Origin: an uncultured Christensenella sp. | Lineage (GTDB): Bacteria; Bacillota; Clostridia; Christensenellales; UBA1242 | Direction: 5' to 3' | DNA length: 7,035 nucleotides | Assembly (NCBI GenBank): GCA_949291975.1 | Contig: CASEYA010000040.1 | Span: 1-7,035, forward strand | Part shown: positions 1 to 6,257 of the stretch, one piece after another | Numbering within the stretch: the first letter of the stretch is position 1 | How the letters are laid out: each line of letters starts with the position of its first letter | Made by a program: the position numbers and the translations under genes | Notes under the pieces: generated by a model | Databases searched by the model: none | What the model saw: only the letters and a program-made list of their open reading frames with translations | Told to the model about the DNA's origin: nothing

Positions 1-2346
1 GGCAAAGGTGTTCACATTGTAACAGTAAACGAATATCTTGCAACTCGTGACTGTGAATGGATGGGAAAAGTTCACAACTTCTTGGGGCTTAGTGTCGGTT
101 GTGCAATCTCTCAAATGCAACCTCAGGCAAAGCGTGCTGCCTATGCTTGCGACATCACATATTGCACCAGCAATGAACTTGGTTTTGACTATCTGCGTGA
201 TAACATGGTTCGAAAAGCAGAAGACCGTGTTGGCAGGGGATATAACTTTGCCATCATAGATGAGGTGGACAGCATTTTAATTGATGAGGCCCGCACCCCG
301 CTTATTATCTCTGCAAAGGGCTTTAAAAGCAGTGAAAATTATTCCAAAGCACAACGCTTCATCAAGACTTTACGCCGTGATGAAGACTATTTGGTTGATG
401 AAGAGAAAAAGGCAATTCATCTAACCGAACTTGGAACAACCAAGGCAGAAAAATATTTTGGTGTTGAAAATTTAAGCGACATAAACGCAGTTGAGCTCAA
501 TCAGCACATTATGAACGCACTTCGAGCAAACTTCATGATGAAAAGAGATGCTGACTACATTGTTAAAGACGGTGCTGTGTTGCTTGTTGACGAGTTTACT
601 GGTCGTGTTATGGAAGGTCGCCGTTTTTCAAATGGACTTCATCAAGCAATTGAAGCAAAAGAGGGCGTGCAAATCAAGGATGAAAACCTTACTGTTGCAA
701 CTATAACCTTGCAAAACTATTTTAGACTATATCATAAACTCAGTGGTATGACAGGAACAGCAAAGACCGAAGAGGGTGAATTTAACAAAATCTATAACCT
801 TGACATCGTTACCATTCCTCAAAACCTTGAAAACAAAAGAATTGACGAACCAGATGTTATCTATACCACCATGGAAGGCAAATATCGTGCAATTGTTGAG
901 AGAATCAGCGAAGCACACGAAAGACTTCAACCAGTTTTGGTAGGAACTACCACAATTCAAAAAAGCGAATATATAAGCAAACTGTTAAAGGCAAAGAAAA
1001 TTCCACACAGCGTATTGAACGCAAAAAATCACGCACAAGAAGGTGAAATCATTGCTCAGGCAGGTCAACTTGGAAAAGTTACCATTGCAACAAACATGGC
1101 AGGTCGTGGAACAGACATTTTGCTTGGTGGAAACCCATCATATCTTGCAAAGGCAAAAATGCTGAAAAAAGGCTTTACTCATGGAATAATTGAGCAAGCA
1201 ACATCCTTTTTGCCAGCAACAACCGAGGAAGTTCAACGAGCAAAAGATGAATATGAAAAATTATATGAAGAATTAAAGCAAGAAACCGACGAGGACAAAG
1301 AAAAAGTAATTGAAGTTGGTGGACTTTTAATCATAGGAACAGAAAGACACGAAAGCAGAAGAATTGATAACCAGCTTCGTGGTCGTGCTGGTCGTCAAGG
1401 CGACCCAGGGCGTTCGGTGTTCTATCTTTCCATGGAAGATGACCTTTTGCGCCTGTTCGGTGGCGAAAAGTTAAAACGCATAAGTCAATTCTTCAAGATT
1501 GACGACGACACACCATTCCAAATGAAAATGCTTTCTTCACAAATTTCAAAAGCGCAAAAGAAAGTGGAACTTAGAAACTATGCAATAAGACGACACCTTA
1601 TTGAATATGATGATGTGGTAAACAAGCAAAGAACATTAATCTATGAACAAAGAAATGAAATTCTTGATGGCGCAGATGTTCACGCACAAATTCTTGATAT
1701 GTTTCCAGAGGTTGTGACAAATGCTCTTATGCGAGCAATCAATCCAGATAAGCCAAGTTTTGATTGGGATATGGAAGAAATTAATCATTCTCTTGAAGAC
1801 AGAATTTTCCCAAAAGGCACAAATTTTGTAACAAAAGAAATGCTTGAAGATATTGCTCCAAGCGAACTTAACGAAATTGTTCTAAAAGAAGTTCTTGACC
1901 GCTATGAAGCAAAATCAGCCGAGTTTTTGGAAGTAGGACTAAAATTTGATGTTGTAGAACGCATTGTGCTTTTGGATATTGTTGACCGTGCTTGGATGCA
2001 ACACATTGATGCAATGATAACTTTGCGTCATGAAATAGGTGCTCAGAGTTTTGGTCGTCAAGACCCAGTGATTGCCTATAAGAAAGAAGGCTTTCAAATG
2101 TTTGATGAAATGGTTGAGGGCATTCGTGAAAGAGTATCAACAGTTCTTCTTAACATCAGCAAGCCAACGGTAAAAATTGAACCACGCCCAGCACCACAAA
2201 TGCAAACCGTTGCTAGTCAAGAAGCACCAGCAGGACAAGCACCAGCACCAAAGGGGCCAGCAGTAAGCCACAAAGTTGTTGGAAGAAATGACCCTTGTCC
2301 TTGTGGAAGTGGAAAGAAATATAAAAATTGTTGTGGGCGTGAATAA
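1..2346 (+). CDS. secA: Preprotein translocase ATPase SecA (5' end cut off by window edge)
   Basis: SecA is the cytoplasmic ATPase that drives unfolded preproteins through the SecYEG channel. The reading frame is open from base 1 and gives 781 residues; the first visible residues (GKGVHIVTVNEYLATRD) match about residue 130 of full-length SecA. Roughly 130 N-terminal residues, including the Walker A loop, therefore lie upstream, and the true start is not in the window (the ATG at 61 is internal). Visible landmarks are the DEVD Walker B box at residues 87-90, followed by SILIDEARTPLIIS; the motif ATNMAGRGTDILLGG; the arginine-finger region QLRGRAGRQGDPGRS; the scaffold segment around WMQHIDAM; a Pro/Ala/Gln-rich linker; and a C-terminal CxCx8CC zinc site (C766, C768, C777, C778), which normally contacts SecB or ribosomes. 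The segment LRHEIGAQSFGRQDP departs from the usual LRQGIGLRAYGQRDP. The frame is intact and ends in TAA. Family assignment is near certain. Confidence 0.98.
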   Translation, partial: GKGVHIVTVNEYLATRDCEWMGKVHNFLGLSVGCAISQMQPQAKRAAYACDITYCTSNELGFDYLRDNMVRKAEDRVGRGYNFAIIDEVDSILIDEARTPLIISAKGFKSSENYSKAQRFIKTLRRDEDYLVDEEKKAIHLTELGTTKAEKYFGVENLSDINAVELNQHIMNALRANFMMKRDADYIVKDGAVLLVDEFTGRVMEGRRFSNGLHQAIEAKEGVQIKDENLTVATITLQNYFRLYHKLSGMTGTAKTEEGEFNKIYNLDIVTIPQNLENKRIDEPDVIYTTMEGKYRAIVERISEAHERLQPVLVGTTTIQKSEYISKLLKAKKIPHSVLNAKNHAQEGEIIAQAGQLGKVTIATNMAGRGTDILLGGNPSYLAKAKMLKKGFTHGIIEQATSFLPATTEEVQRAKDEYEKLYEELKQETDEDKEKVIEVGGLLIIGTERHESRRIDNQLRGRAGRQGDPGRSVFYLSMEDDLLRLFGGEKLKRISQFFKIDDDTPFQMKMLSSQISKAQKKVELRNYAIRRHLIEYDDVVNKQRTLIYEQRNEILDGADVHAQILDMFPEVVTNALMRAINPDKPSFDWDMEEINHSLEDRIFPKGTNFVTKEMLEDIAPSELNEIVLKEVLDRYEAKSAEFLEVGLKFDVVERIVLLDIVDRAWMQHIDAMITLRHEIGAQSFGRQDPVIAYKKEGFQMFDEMVEGIRERVSTVLLNISKPTVKIEPRPAPQMQTVASQEAPAGQAPAPKGPAVSHKVVGRNDPCPCGSGKKYKNCCGRE

Positions 2347-2373
2347 TTTGCTTTTGATAAACTTTTTTCAGAT

Positions 2374-2532
2374 AAATTTTAACAACAAAAAATAATTTTT
2401 GCAGACAAGATTTATATTAAAAATGTTATTTAGCAATTTGATTTATTTGTTACAAATAAAAAATTTTATGGTAATAAAAACATGAAAACATATAAATTTT
2501 AATCAAAATTTTAAGTAAAAATCAAATTTTAA
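2374..2532. repeat. Four copies of AAATTTTAA in the secA-prfB spacer
   Basis: The nonamer AAATTTTAA occurs at 2374-2382, 2494-2502, 2506-2514 and 2524-2532. The last two lie within a longer imperfect tandem pair: 2501-2519 (AATCAAAATTTTAAGTAAA) and 2520-2537 (AATCAAATTTTAAACAAA), which differ by one deletion and two substitutions. The surrounding DNA is almost pure A/T, so part of this may be compositional. It could be a protein-binding array, an upstream AT-rich promoter element, or slippage. I could not find a convincing -35/-10 pair in this spacer, so the promoter for prfB, if there is one, is unresolved. Confidence 0.35.
2442..2460. repeat. AT-rich inverted repeat TTTATTTG/CAAATAAA
   Basis: Arms of 8 nt (2442-2449 and 2453-2460) surround a 3-nt centre, TTA. 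As RNA this is a weak hairpin with a single G-C pair and no useful T-tract after it. As DNA it is a near-perfect palindrome that could be an operator. No role can be assigned from the sequence. Confidence 0.3.
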
Positions 2533-2536
2533 ACAA

Positions 2537-2565
2537 AAAAGAGGCAAATGGCTTTGACCTCTTTT
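2537..2565 (+). promoter_or_regulatory. Bulged hairpin in the prfB 5' region (terminator or leader element)
   Basis: Left arm AAAAGAGG-CAAA (2537-2548), loop TGGC (2549-2552), right arm TTTG-A-CCTCTTTT (2553-2565). This gives 12 base pairs with one bulged A at 2557. It ends 11 nt before the prfB Shine-Dalgarno. There is no T-run beyond the stem; the four Ts are part of it and are followed by AATATAAAA. It may be a weak secA terminator, an mRNA-stabilising hairpin or a regulatory leader structure. The loop and right arm contain CTTTGAC (2552-2558), the RF2 frameshift heptamer, but in an arrangement that cannot work as one. Confidence 0.5.
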
Positions 2566-2576
2566 AATATAAAAAG

Positions 2577-2582
2577 AAAGGA
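2577..2582 (+). promoter_or_regulatory. Ribosome binding site of prfB
   Basis: AAAGGA lies 9 nt before the TTG at 2592. It supports TTG as the start, since no in-frame ATG lies nearby upstream and an in-frame TAA at 2565-2567 closes the frame. Confidence 0.75.
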
Positions 2583-2591
2583 AAAAATATT

Positions 2592-3695
2592 TTGACAAAA
2601 GACCAACAAAAAGATTTATTGTTAGAGCAAAAAAAGGTGCTTGATAACATTCAAGTGCTTTTTCCCGTTGAAAAACTTGAAAAAGAAAAAGAAGAACTTG
2701 AAAAAATGCAAAGTTCACCCGACTTTTTTTCAAACTTAAAGCAGGTTGAAAGTGTTGGAAAAAAAATTGCAAGGCTAGAAAACAGAATTGCAGAGATTAA
2801 AAACCTTAAAGTTCAATTTGATAGTCTAACTTCAATTCTTGATGAGTGCAGTGATGCAGATGTTGAAATTCTGAGAGATACAGAAAAAGAACTAAAAGAT
2901 TTCATAAAAAACAGCACCGATTTAGAACTTGTGGGACTTTTTACTGGAAAATATGACTCATCAGGGGCAATTCTCACCATTCAAGCGGGTGCGGGTGGAA
3001 CAGAGGCTTGCGACTGGGTGTTGATGCTTCTTAGAATGTATGAAAAATATTTTACCAAGCGTGATTTCTCCTATAAGGTTCTAGACAGCACAGACGGAGA
3101 TGGTGCAGGCCTAAAAAGCGTTACAATCAAGGTTGATGGCGAAAATGCCTATGGCTATCTAAAAGCCGAGCGTGGTGTGCATCGTCTTGTTCGAATTTCT
3201 CCTTTTGATAGCAACAAAAGGCGTCATACCAGTTTTGCCTCTGTTGAGGTTATGCCAGAAATTGAAAATGAAAATGATATTGTAATTAAGCCAGAAGATT
3301 TAAAAATTGATGTTTTCAGAAGTGGCGGTTGTGGTGGTCAAGGGGTAAACACCACAGATAGTGCGGTTAGAATTAGACACATTCCAACAGGCATTGTTGT
3401 TACTTGTCAAAATGAGCGCAGTCAAATTCAAAACAGAGAAAATGCTCTTGCTTGCCTTCGTGCTAGACTTGCACAAATGGAAGAAGAAAAAATGCAAAAT
3501 AACATGAAGCAAATTCAGGGTGAACTGAAAAAAATTGAGTGGGGAAGTCAAATTCGCAGTTATGTTTTCTGCCCATACACCATGGTAAAGGACCACCGCA
3601 CCGATTGGGAAACAAGTGATGTCTATGGCTTTATGGACGGCAACATTCACGAGTGCATTTTGGACTATTTAAAGAAAAGTGTGTCAAAGAGGTAG
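2592..3695 (+). CDS. prfB: Peptide chain release factor 2 (RF2), without programmed frameshift
   Basis: RF2 recognises UGA and UAA stop codons in the ribosomal A site and triggers peptidyl-tRNA hydrolysis. The 367 residues match the usual 365 or so. In order: a Lys/Glu-rich coiled N-terminal domain (1-100); the conserved GAGGTEACDW segment (133-142); the tripeptide SPF (203-205), which reads the stop codon and separates RF2 from RF1 (PxT); and the catalytic GGQ at 248-250. The loop reads SGGCGGQGVN rather than the common SGAGGQHVN, so the residue before GGQ is Cys and the one after is Gly. Translation begins at TTG, supported by AAAGGA 9 nt upstream. The whole protein is one frame: where most bacteria have CTT-TGA-C, this gene has CTT-TTT-CCC (2658-2666). 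The gene ends in TAG, which RF2 does not read. It is 10 nt from the next gene. Confidence 0.97.
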   Translation: MTKDQQKDLLLEQKKVLDNIQVLFPVEKLEKEKEELEKMQSSPDFFSNLKQVESVGKKIARLENRIAEIKNLKVQFDSLTSILDECSDADVEILRDTEKELKDFIKNSTDLELVGLFTGKYDSSGAILTIQAGAGGTEACDWVLMLLRMYEKYFTKRDFSYKVLDSTDGDGAGLKSVTIKVDGENAYGYLKAERGVHRLVRISPFDSNKRRHTSFASVEVMPEIENENDIVIKPEDLKIDVFRSGGCGGQGVNTTDSAVRIRHIPTGIVVTCQNERSQIQNRENALACLRARLAQMEEEKMQNNMKQIQGELKKIEWGSQIRSYVFCPYTMVKDHRTDWETSDVYGFMDGNIHECILDYLKKSVSKR

Positions 3696-3705
3696 AAAAA
3701 TATAA

Positions 3706-4173
3706 GTGGAAATAATAATAAGAAAAGCAAATCAAGAAGACTATCAGCAAGTTGATGAAATTTTTCAAGATATAAACAGTTTTCATGCAAAAATACATCC
3801 AGAAATCAAGGAAAAATTTGCAGATGAGCATTTGGATAAAAATTATTTTAATGATGAAATAAAAGATGATAAAACAACTTTTTTAATCGCAGAAGTTAAT
3901 AAAAAAGTTGCAGGTTTTTTGGTTGGAATTTGTAAAACCACTAAAGAAGGAGAAAATTTAATCTTTTTTATTTCTAAGCTTGCTATATCAAAAGATTTTC
4001 GTGGCGTAGGCATAGGTTCAAAACTTATGAATAATGCGGAAAAAACAGCAAAAGAAAAAGGATGCCAAAGAATTGAACTTGGTGTTTATGAAAACAATTT
4101 ATCAGCACAAGAGTTTTATCAGCATTTAGGTTTTAAACCTCAAAGAGTAATTTTGCAAAAATTATTAAAATAA
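3706..4173 (+). CDS. GNAT-family N-acetyltransferase
   Basis: This is probably an acetyl-CoA-dependent N-acetyltransferase; its substrate is not evident. The 155 residues fit one GNAT domain. Strand beta-1 is IIIRKA (3-8), strand beta-4 leads into ISKLAISKDF, and the acetyl-CoA pyrophosphate loop is RGVGIG (99-104). Motif B is IELGVYENN..AQEFYQHLGF (123-143), with the usual late Tyr at 138. GTG is chosen as start because the domain begins at once and AAAGAGG (3686-3692), inside the end of prfB, lies 13 nt upstream, which is rather long. It is 10 nt after prfB and 16 nt before tsaD, so it is very likely co-transcribed. A rimI gene is often found near tsaD, but the N-terminal half (HAKIHPEIKEKFADEHLDKNYF) resembles generic small-molecule or peptide GNATs rather than RimI. 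By hand count its GC is about 28%, well below conserved parts of both neighbours, which suggests separate acquisition. Confidence 0.88.
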   Translation: MEIIIRKANQEDYQQVDEIFQDINSFHAKIHPEIKEKFADEHLDKNYFNDEIKDDKTTFLIAEVNKKVAGFLVGICKTTKEGENLIFFISKLAISKDFRGVGIGSKLMNNAEKTAKEKGCQRIELGVYENNLSAQEFYQHLGFKPQRVILQKLLK

Positions 4174-4189
4174 AAAAGTTGAGAGAAAA

Positions 4190-5248
4190 ATGAATTATAA
4201 CGAAAGAATGATAAAAAAGATAAAAGAAATTCGCAAAAAACAGGTTGTGAACATTTTAGCAATTGAAAGTTCGTGTGATGAAACAAGTGTTGCAATTGTT
4301 CAAAATGGCAGAACTGTTTTGAGCAATATCATTTCAAGTCAAATTGAAATTCATAAACGCTTTGGTGGGGTTGTTCCAGAAGTGGCAAGCAGAAATCATA
4401 TTCTTGCCATAAATTCCATATTAAAAGAAGCGTTGGAAAATGCAAACATGACCTTTGAAGATATTGATGCAATTGCAGTAACCGAGGGTGCGGGACTTGT
4501 TGGCGCACTTTTGGTGGGTGTTACTTGTGCAAAGGCACTGAGTTTCATTCTTGATAAGCCTCTTATTGCTGTAAATCACATCAAAGGTCATATTGCTGCA
4601 AACTATATTGCTCACAAAGATTTAACCCCGCCATTTATCTGTATTATTGCTAGTGGTGGGCATACTGCTGTTGTTGAAGTTACGGACTATAATTCTTTTT
4701 CTCTTCTTGGAACAACTCAAGATGATGCAATAGGGGAAGCCTTTGACAAGGTTGCACGAGTTTTGGGGCTTGAATATCCAGGGGGAGTGAAGATTGATAG
4801 ACTTGCAAAGGGGGTAATTCCAACAATAACTTTTGTTAAACATTTCTCGCAAGAAAATTCTTTTGACATAAGTTACAGCGGACTTAAAACAGCGGTAATA
4901 AACTATGTTCACACAAAAAAACAAAACGGAGAAGAACTAGACATCAAAGACATTTGTGCTTCTTTTCAAAAAGAAGCGGTTGATATGCTAACTCAAAAAG
5001 CAATTTTCGCTTGCAAGCAGAAAAACTATAAAACCCTTGTGCTTGCGGGTGGTGTGTCTGCAAATTCCTATTTGCGTGAAAGTCTTTCAAACATGGGAGA
5101 GAAAGAGGGGATAAAAGTGCTTTATCCACCACTTGACCTTTGCACTGATAATGCAGCCATGATTGGTGCCCTTGCATATTTTGTTTTGCAAAAGCAAAAT
5201 CCCGCACCCCTAGACTTAACCGCCAAGGCAAACTTGCCATTGGAATAA
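4190..5248 (+). CDS. tsaD: tRNA N6-adenosine threonylcarbamoyltransferase TsaD
   Basis: TsaD transfers the threonylcarbamoyl group from threonylcarbamoyl-AMP to A37 of ANN-decoding tRNAs (t6A), working with TsaB and TsaE in the cytoplasm. Motifs in order: ILAIESSCDET (22-32), GGVVPEVASRNH (59-70), metal-binding HIKGH (H130, H134), SGGHT (155-159), GEAFDKVAR (182-190), SYSGLKT (228-234), GGVSAN (287-292), and CTDNAAMIG (318-326) with metal ligand D320. The widespread GPGL is GAGL here (100-103). From ATG 4190 the protein is 352 residues and carries about 19 extra Lys-rich residues. GTG 4247 would give 333 residues, with the metal histidines at 111 and 115 as in E. coli, but it lacks a Shine-Dalgarno. 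ATG 4190 has only a weak, close GAGAG (4181-4185). The gene is last in the prfB unit and is followed by a terminator. Neither tsaB nor tsaE is in the window. Confidence 0.97.
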   Translation: MNYNERMIKKIKEIRKKQVVNILAIESSCDETSVAIVQNGRTVLSNIISSQIEIHKRFGGVVPEVASRNHILAINSILKEALENANMTFEDIDAIAVTEGAGLVGALLVGVTCAKALSFILDKPLIAVNHIKGHIAANYIAHKDLTPPFICIIASGGHTAVVEVTDYNSFSLLGTTQDDAIGEAFDKVARVLGLEYPGGVKIDRLAKGVIPTITFVKHFSQENSFDISYSGLKTAVINYVHTKKQNGEELDIKDICASFQKEAVDMLTQKAIFACKQKNYKTLVLAGGVSANSYLRESLSNMGEKEGIKVLYPPLDLCTDNAAMIGALAYFVLQKQNPAPLDLTAKANLPLE

Positions 5249-5285
5249 AGATTTAATTTGAAATTAATTCATCTTTGTTTTTATA
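5247..5285 (+). terminator. Weak AT-rich terminator-like hairpin right after tsaD
   Basis: AAAGAT (5247-5252) pairs with ATCTTT (5271-5276). Inside it TTAAT pairs with ATTAA, with a 3-nt TTC bulge on the 3' side, and GTTTTTAT follows. It overlaps the tsaD stop codon. The stem is nearly all A-U, so it would be a minor accessory to the strong terminator downstream. Confidence 0.3.
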
Positions 5286-5302
5286 TTTTCTTTGAATATG
5301 CT

Positions 5303-5340
5303 AAAAAGATTGCTTTTGCGCAGTCTTTTTTGGTTTTTTA
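5303..5340 (+). terminator. Strong rho-independent terminator of the prfB-GNAT-tsaD unit
   Basis: Stem AAAAAGATTGC (5303-5313) pairs with GCAGTCTTTTT (5320-5330): 11 continuous pairs with one G-U wobble. The loop is TTTTGC, and the T-rich tail runs to about 5339. It lies 55 nt after tsaD and separates that unit from the GalU-like gene. Confidence 0.88.
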
Positions 5341-5372
5341 GTGGTTTTTAAGAATAAAAACAGTTTTGTAGT

Positions 5373-5402
5373 TTATCAAAAAAGAAAATTACCTCATATA
5401 AT
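5373..5402 (+). promoter_or_regulatory. Sigma-A-type promoter of the GalU-like gene
   Basis: A perfect -10 hexamer TATAAT is at 5397-5402. An 18-bp spacer separates it from a moderate -35, TTATCA (5373-5378, 4 of 6 consensus bases). The ATG at 5408 begins only 6 nt after the last base of the -10, so the expected transcription start falls on or beside the start codon. Confidence 0.7.
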
Positions 5403-5407
5403 ATAAC

Positions 5408-6199
5408 ATGAAAATAAAAAAAGCAGTGATTTTGGCTGGTGGAATTGGAAGCAGAATGGCTCCCGCCAGCAAGGTTCTTGCAAAAGAGATGCTTCCCATT
5501 GTTGATAGACCGGCAATGGACTATTTGGTTGATGACCTAATTTCTGTTGGTGTAAAAGAAGTTTTGGTTGTGGCACACAAAGAAAAAACTTCCATTCAAA
5601 AATATTTTACAAATGCCAAAATTTCTTTTTCATATATTTATCCCGATGCCCCACTTGGTGTGGCTGATGCTCTTTTGCATGCAGAAAATTTTGTGGGCCG
5701 TGAACCTTTTTACCTTTTATATGGCGATGTGCTTTTTTCAGCAAAACCGAACAGTCTAGAACAAATGAAAAAGGTTTTTGATGTGGTAAAATGCTCTGTT
5801 GTGGCAACCAGAAAGGTTAGGCAAAGCAAAACAAATCTCTATGGCTGTTTGTCTCTAAAGGAAGCAAAAGGGCAGAAATACATTACATCAATTGTTGAAA
5901 AACCGCACCCAAAAGTTGCACCTTCAAACATTGTAATTGCAGGACAATTTTTGTTGACATCAAAAATTTTTAAATATTTAAAAAATCTAACGGCAGGGCA
6001 ACTTTTTACCGATGCACTTTTATGTCTTGCAAAGAACAGCAGTCTTGCAATTGCAGAAATTGATGGAAAATGCTTTGATATTGGAAACAAAGCGGGCTAT
6101 GTGCTTGCCACTCTTCACTATGCGCAAAGCCACAGCCAAATAAAAAAAGAAATAAAAAGTTTTCTTTATTCCTTTAACAAAAATAACATAAAAAGATAA
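5408..6199 (+). CDS. GalU-like sugar-1-phosphate nucleotidyltransferase (short form)
   Basis: Probably joins a sugar-1-phosphate (likely glucose) to UTP or another NTP, giving a nucleotide sugar for glycan or envelope synthesis. The N-terminal loop AVILAGGIGSRMAPASK (6-22) is the nucleotide-binding signature, and KEMLPIVDRPAMDYLVDD (26-43) is a hallmark of GalU. PLGVADALL (82-90) precedes YGD (105-107), the likely metal-binding Asp region. Further GalU marks are EKPHPKVAPSNIVIAGQFLLT (164-184, EKP motif), QLFTDAL (198-204) and CFDIGNKAGY (222-231). At 263 residues it is shorter than typical GalU (about 290-300). The segment between EVLVVAHKEK and the PLGVADAL motif is about 30 residues shorter, and AGGIGSR resembles RmlA/GlmU more than GalU's AAGLGTR. 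It is therefore a GalU/RmlA-type enzyme of uncertain specificity. It has its own promoter, no Shine-Dalgarno, and stands alone between two transcription units. Confidence 0.85.
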   Translation: MKIKKAVILAGGIGSRMAPASKVLAKEMLPIVDRPAMDYLVDDLISVGVKEVLVVAHKEKTSIQKYFTNAKISFSYIYPDAPLGVADALLHAENFVGREPFYLLYGDVLFSAKPNSLEQMKKVFDVVKCSVVATRKVRQSKTNLYGCLSLKEAKGQKYITSIVEKPHPKVAPSNIVIAGQFLLTSKIFKYLKNLTAGQLFTDALLCLAKNSSLAIAEIDGKCFDIGNKAGYVLATLHYAQSHSQIKKEIKSFLYSFNKNNIKR

Positions 6200-6228
6200 A
6201 AATTTGGTAAAATTTTTAAAATTTATAC

Positions 6229-6257
6229 TTGATTTTTTAAAATTACAGTGCTAAAAT
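6229..6257 (+). promoter_or_regulatory. Extended -10 promoter driving the DUF2798-like gene
   Basis: The -35 is TTGATT (6229-6234) and the -10 is TAAAAT (6252-6257), separated by exactly 17 bp. TGC directly before the -10 makes it an extended -10 promoter. The predicted start is near 6262-6264, leaving about 115 nt of untranslated leader before the ATG at 6379. Confidence 0.72.

Noticed and set aside
61..2346. ATG at 61 as the secA start
   Set aside because: The frame is open back to base 1 and the upstream residues (GKGVHIVTVNEYLATRD) are conserved SecA sequence, so this ATG is internal and the gene is simply cut by the window edge.
2519..2567. An upstream frame plus CTTTGAC as a genuine RF2 programmed frameshift
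   Set aside because: The zero frame has no start codon between the TAA at 2516 and the TGA at 2555, there is no frameshift-stimulating Shine-Dalgarno at the right distance, and the +1 frame stops at TAA 2565-2567.
3300..3650. Long antisense frames under prfB, tsaD, secA and the GalU-like gene
   Set aside because: They are mirror frames of strongly conserved genes, their translations show no domain, and they lack ribosome binding sites.
5341..5360. GTTTTT/AAAAAC inverted repeat after the strong terminator as a second terminator
   Set aside because: Only 6 mostly A-U pairs with no T-run after it; it is expected by composition.
6198..6217. Hairpin AAAAATTT-GGTA-AAATTTTT as terminator of the GalU-like gene
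   Set aside because: The stem is entirely A-U, it overlaps the stop codon and no T-tract follows. The hairpin at 6323-6361 is a far better candidate.
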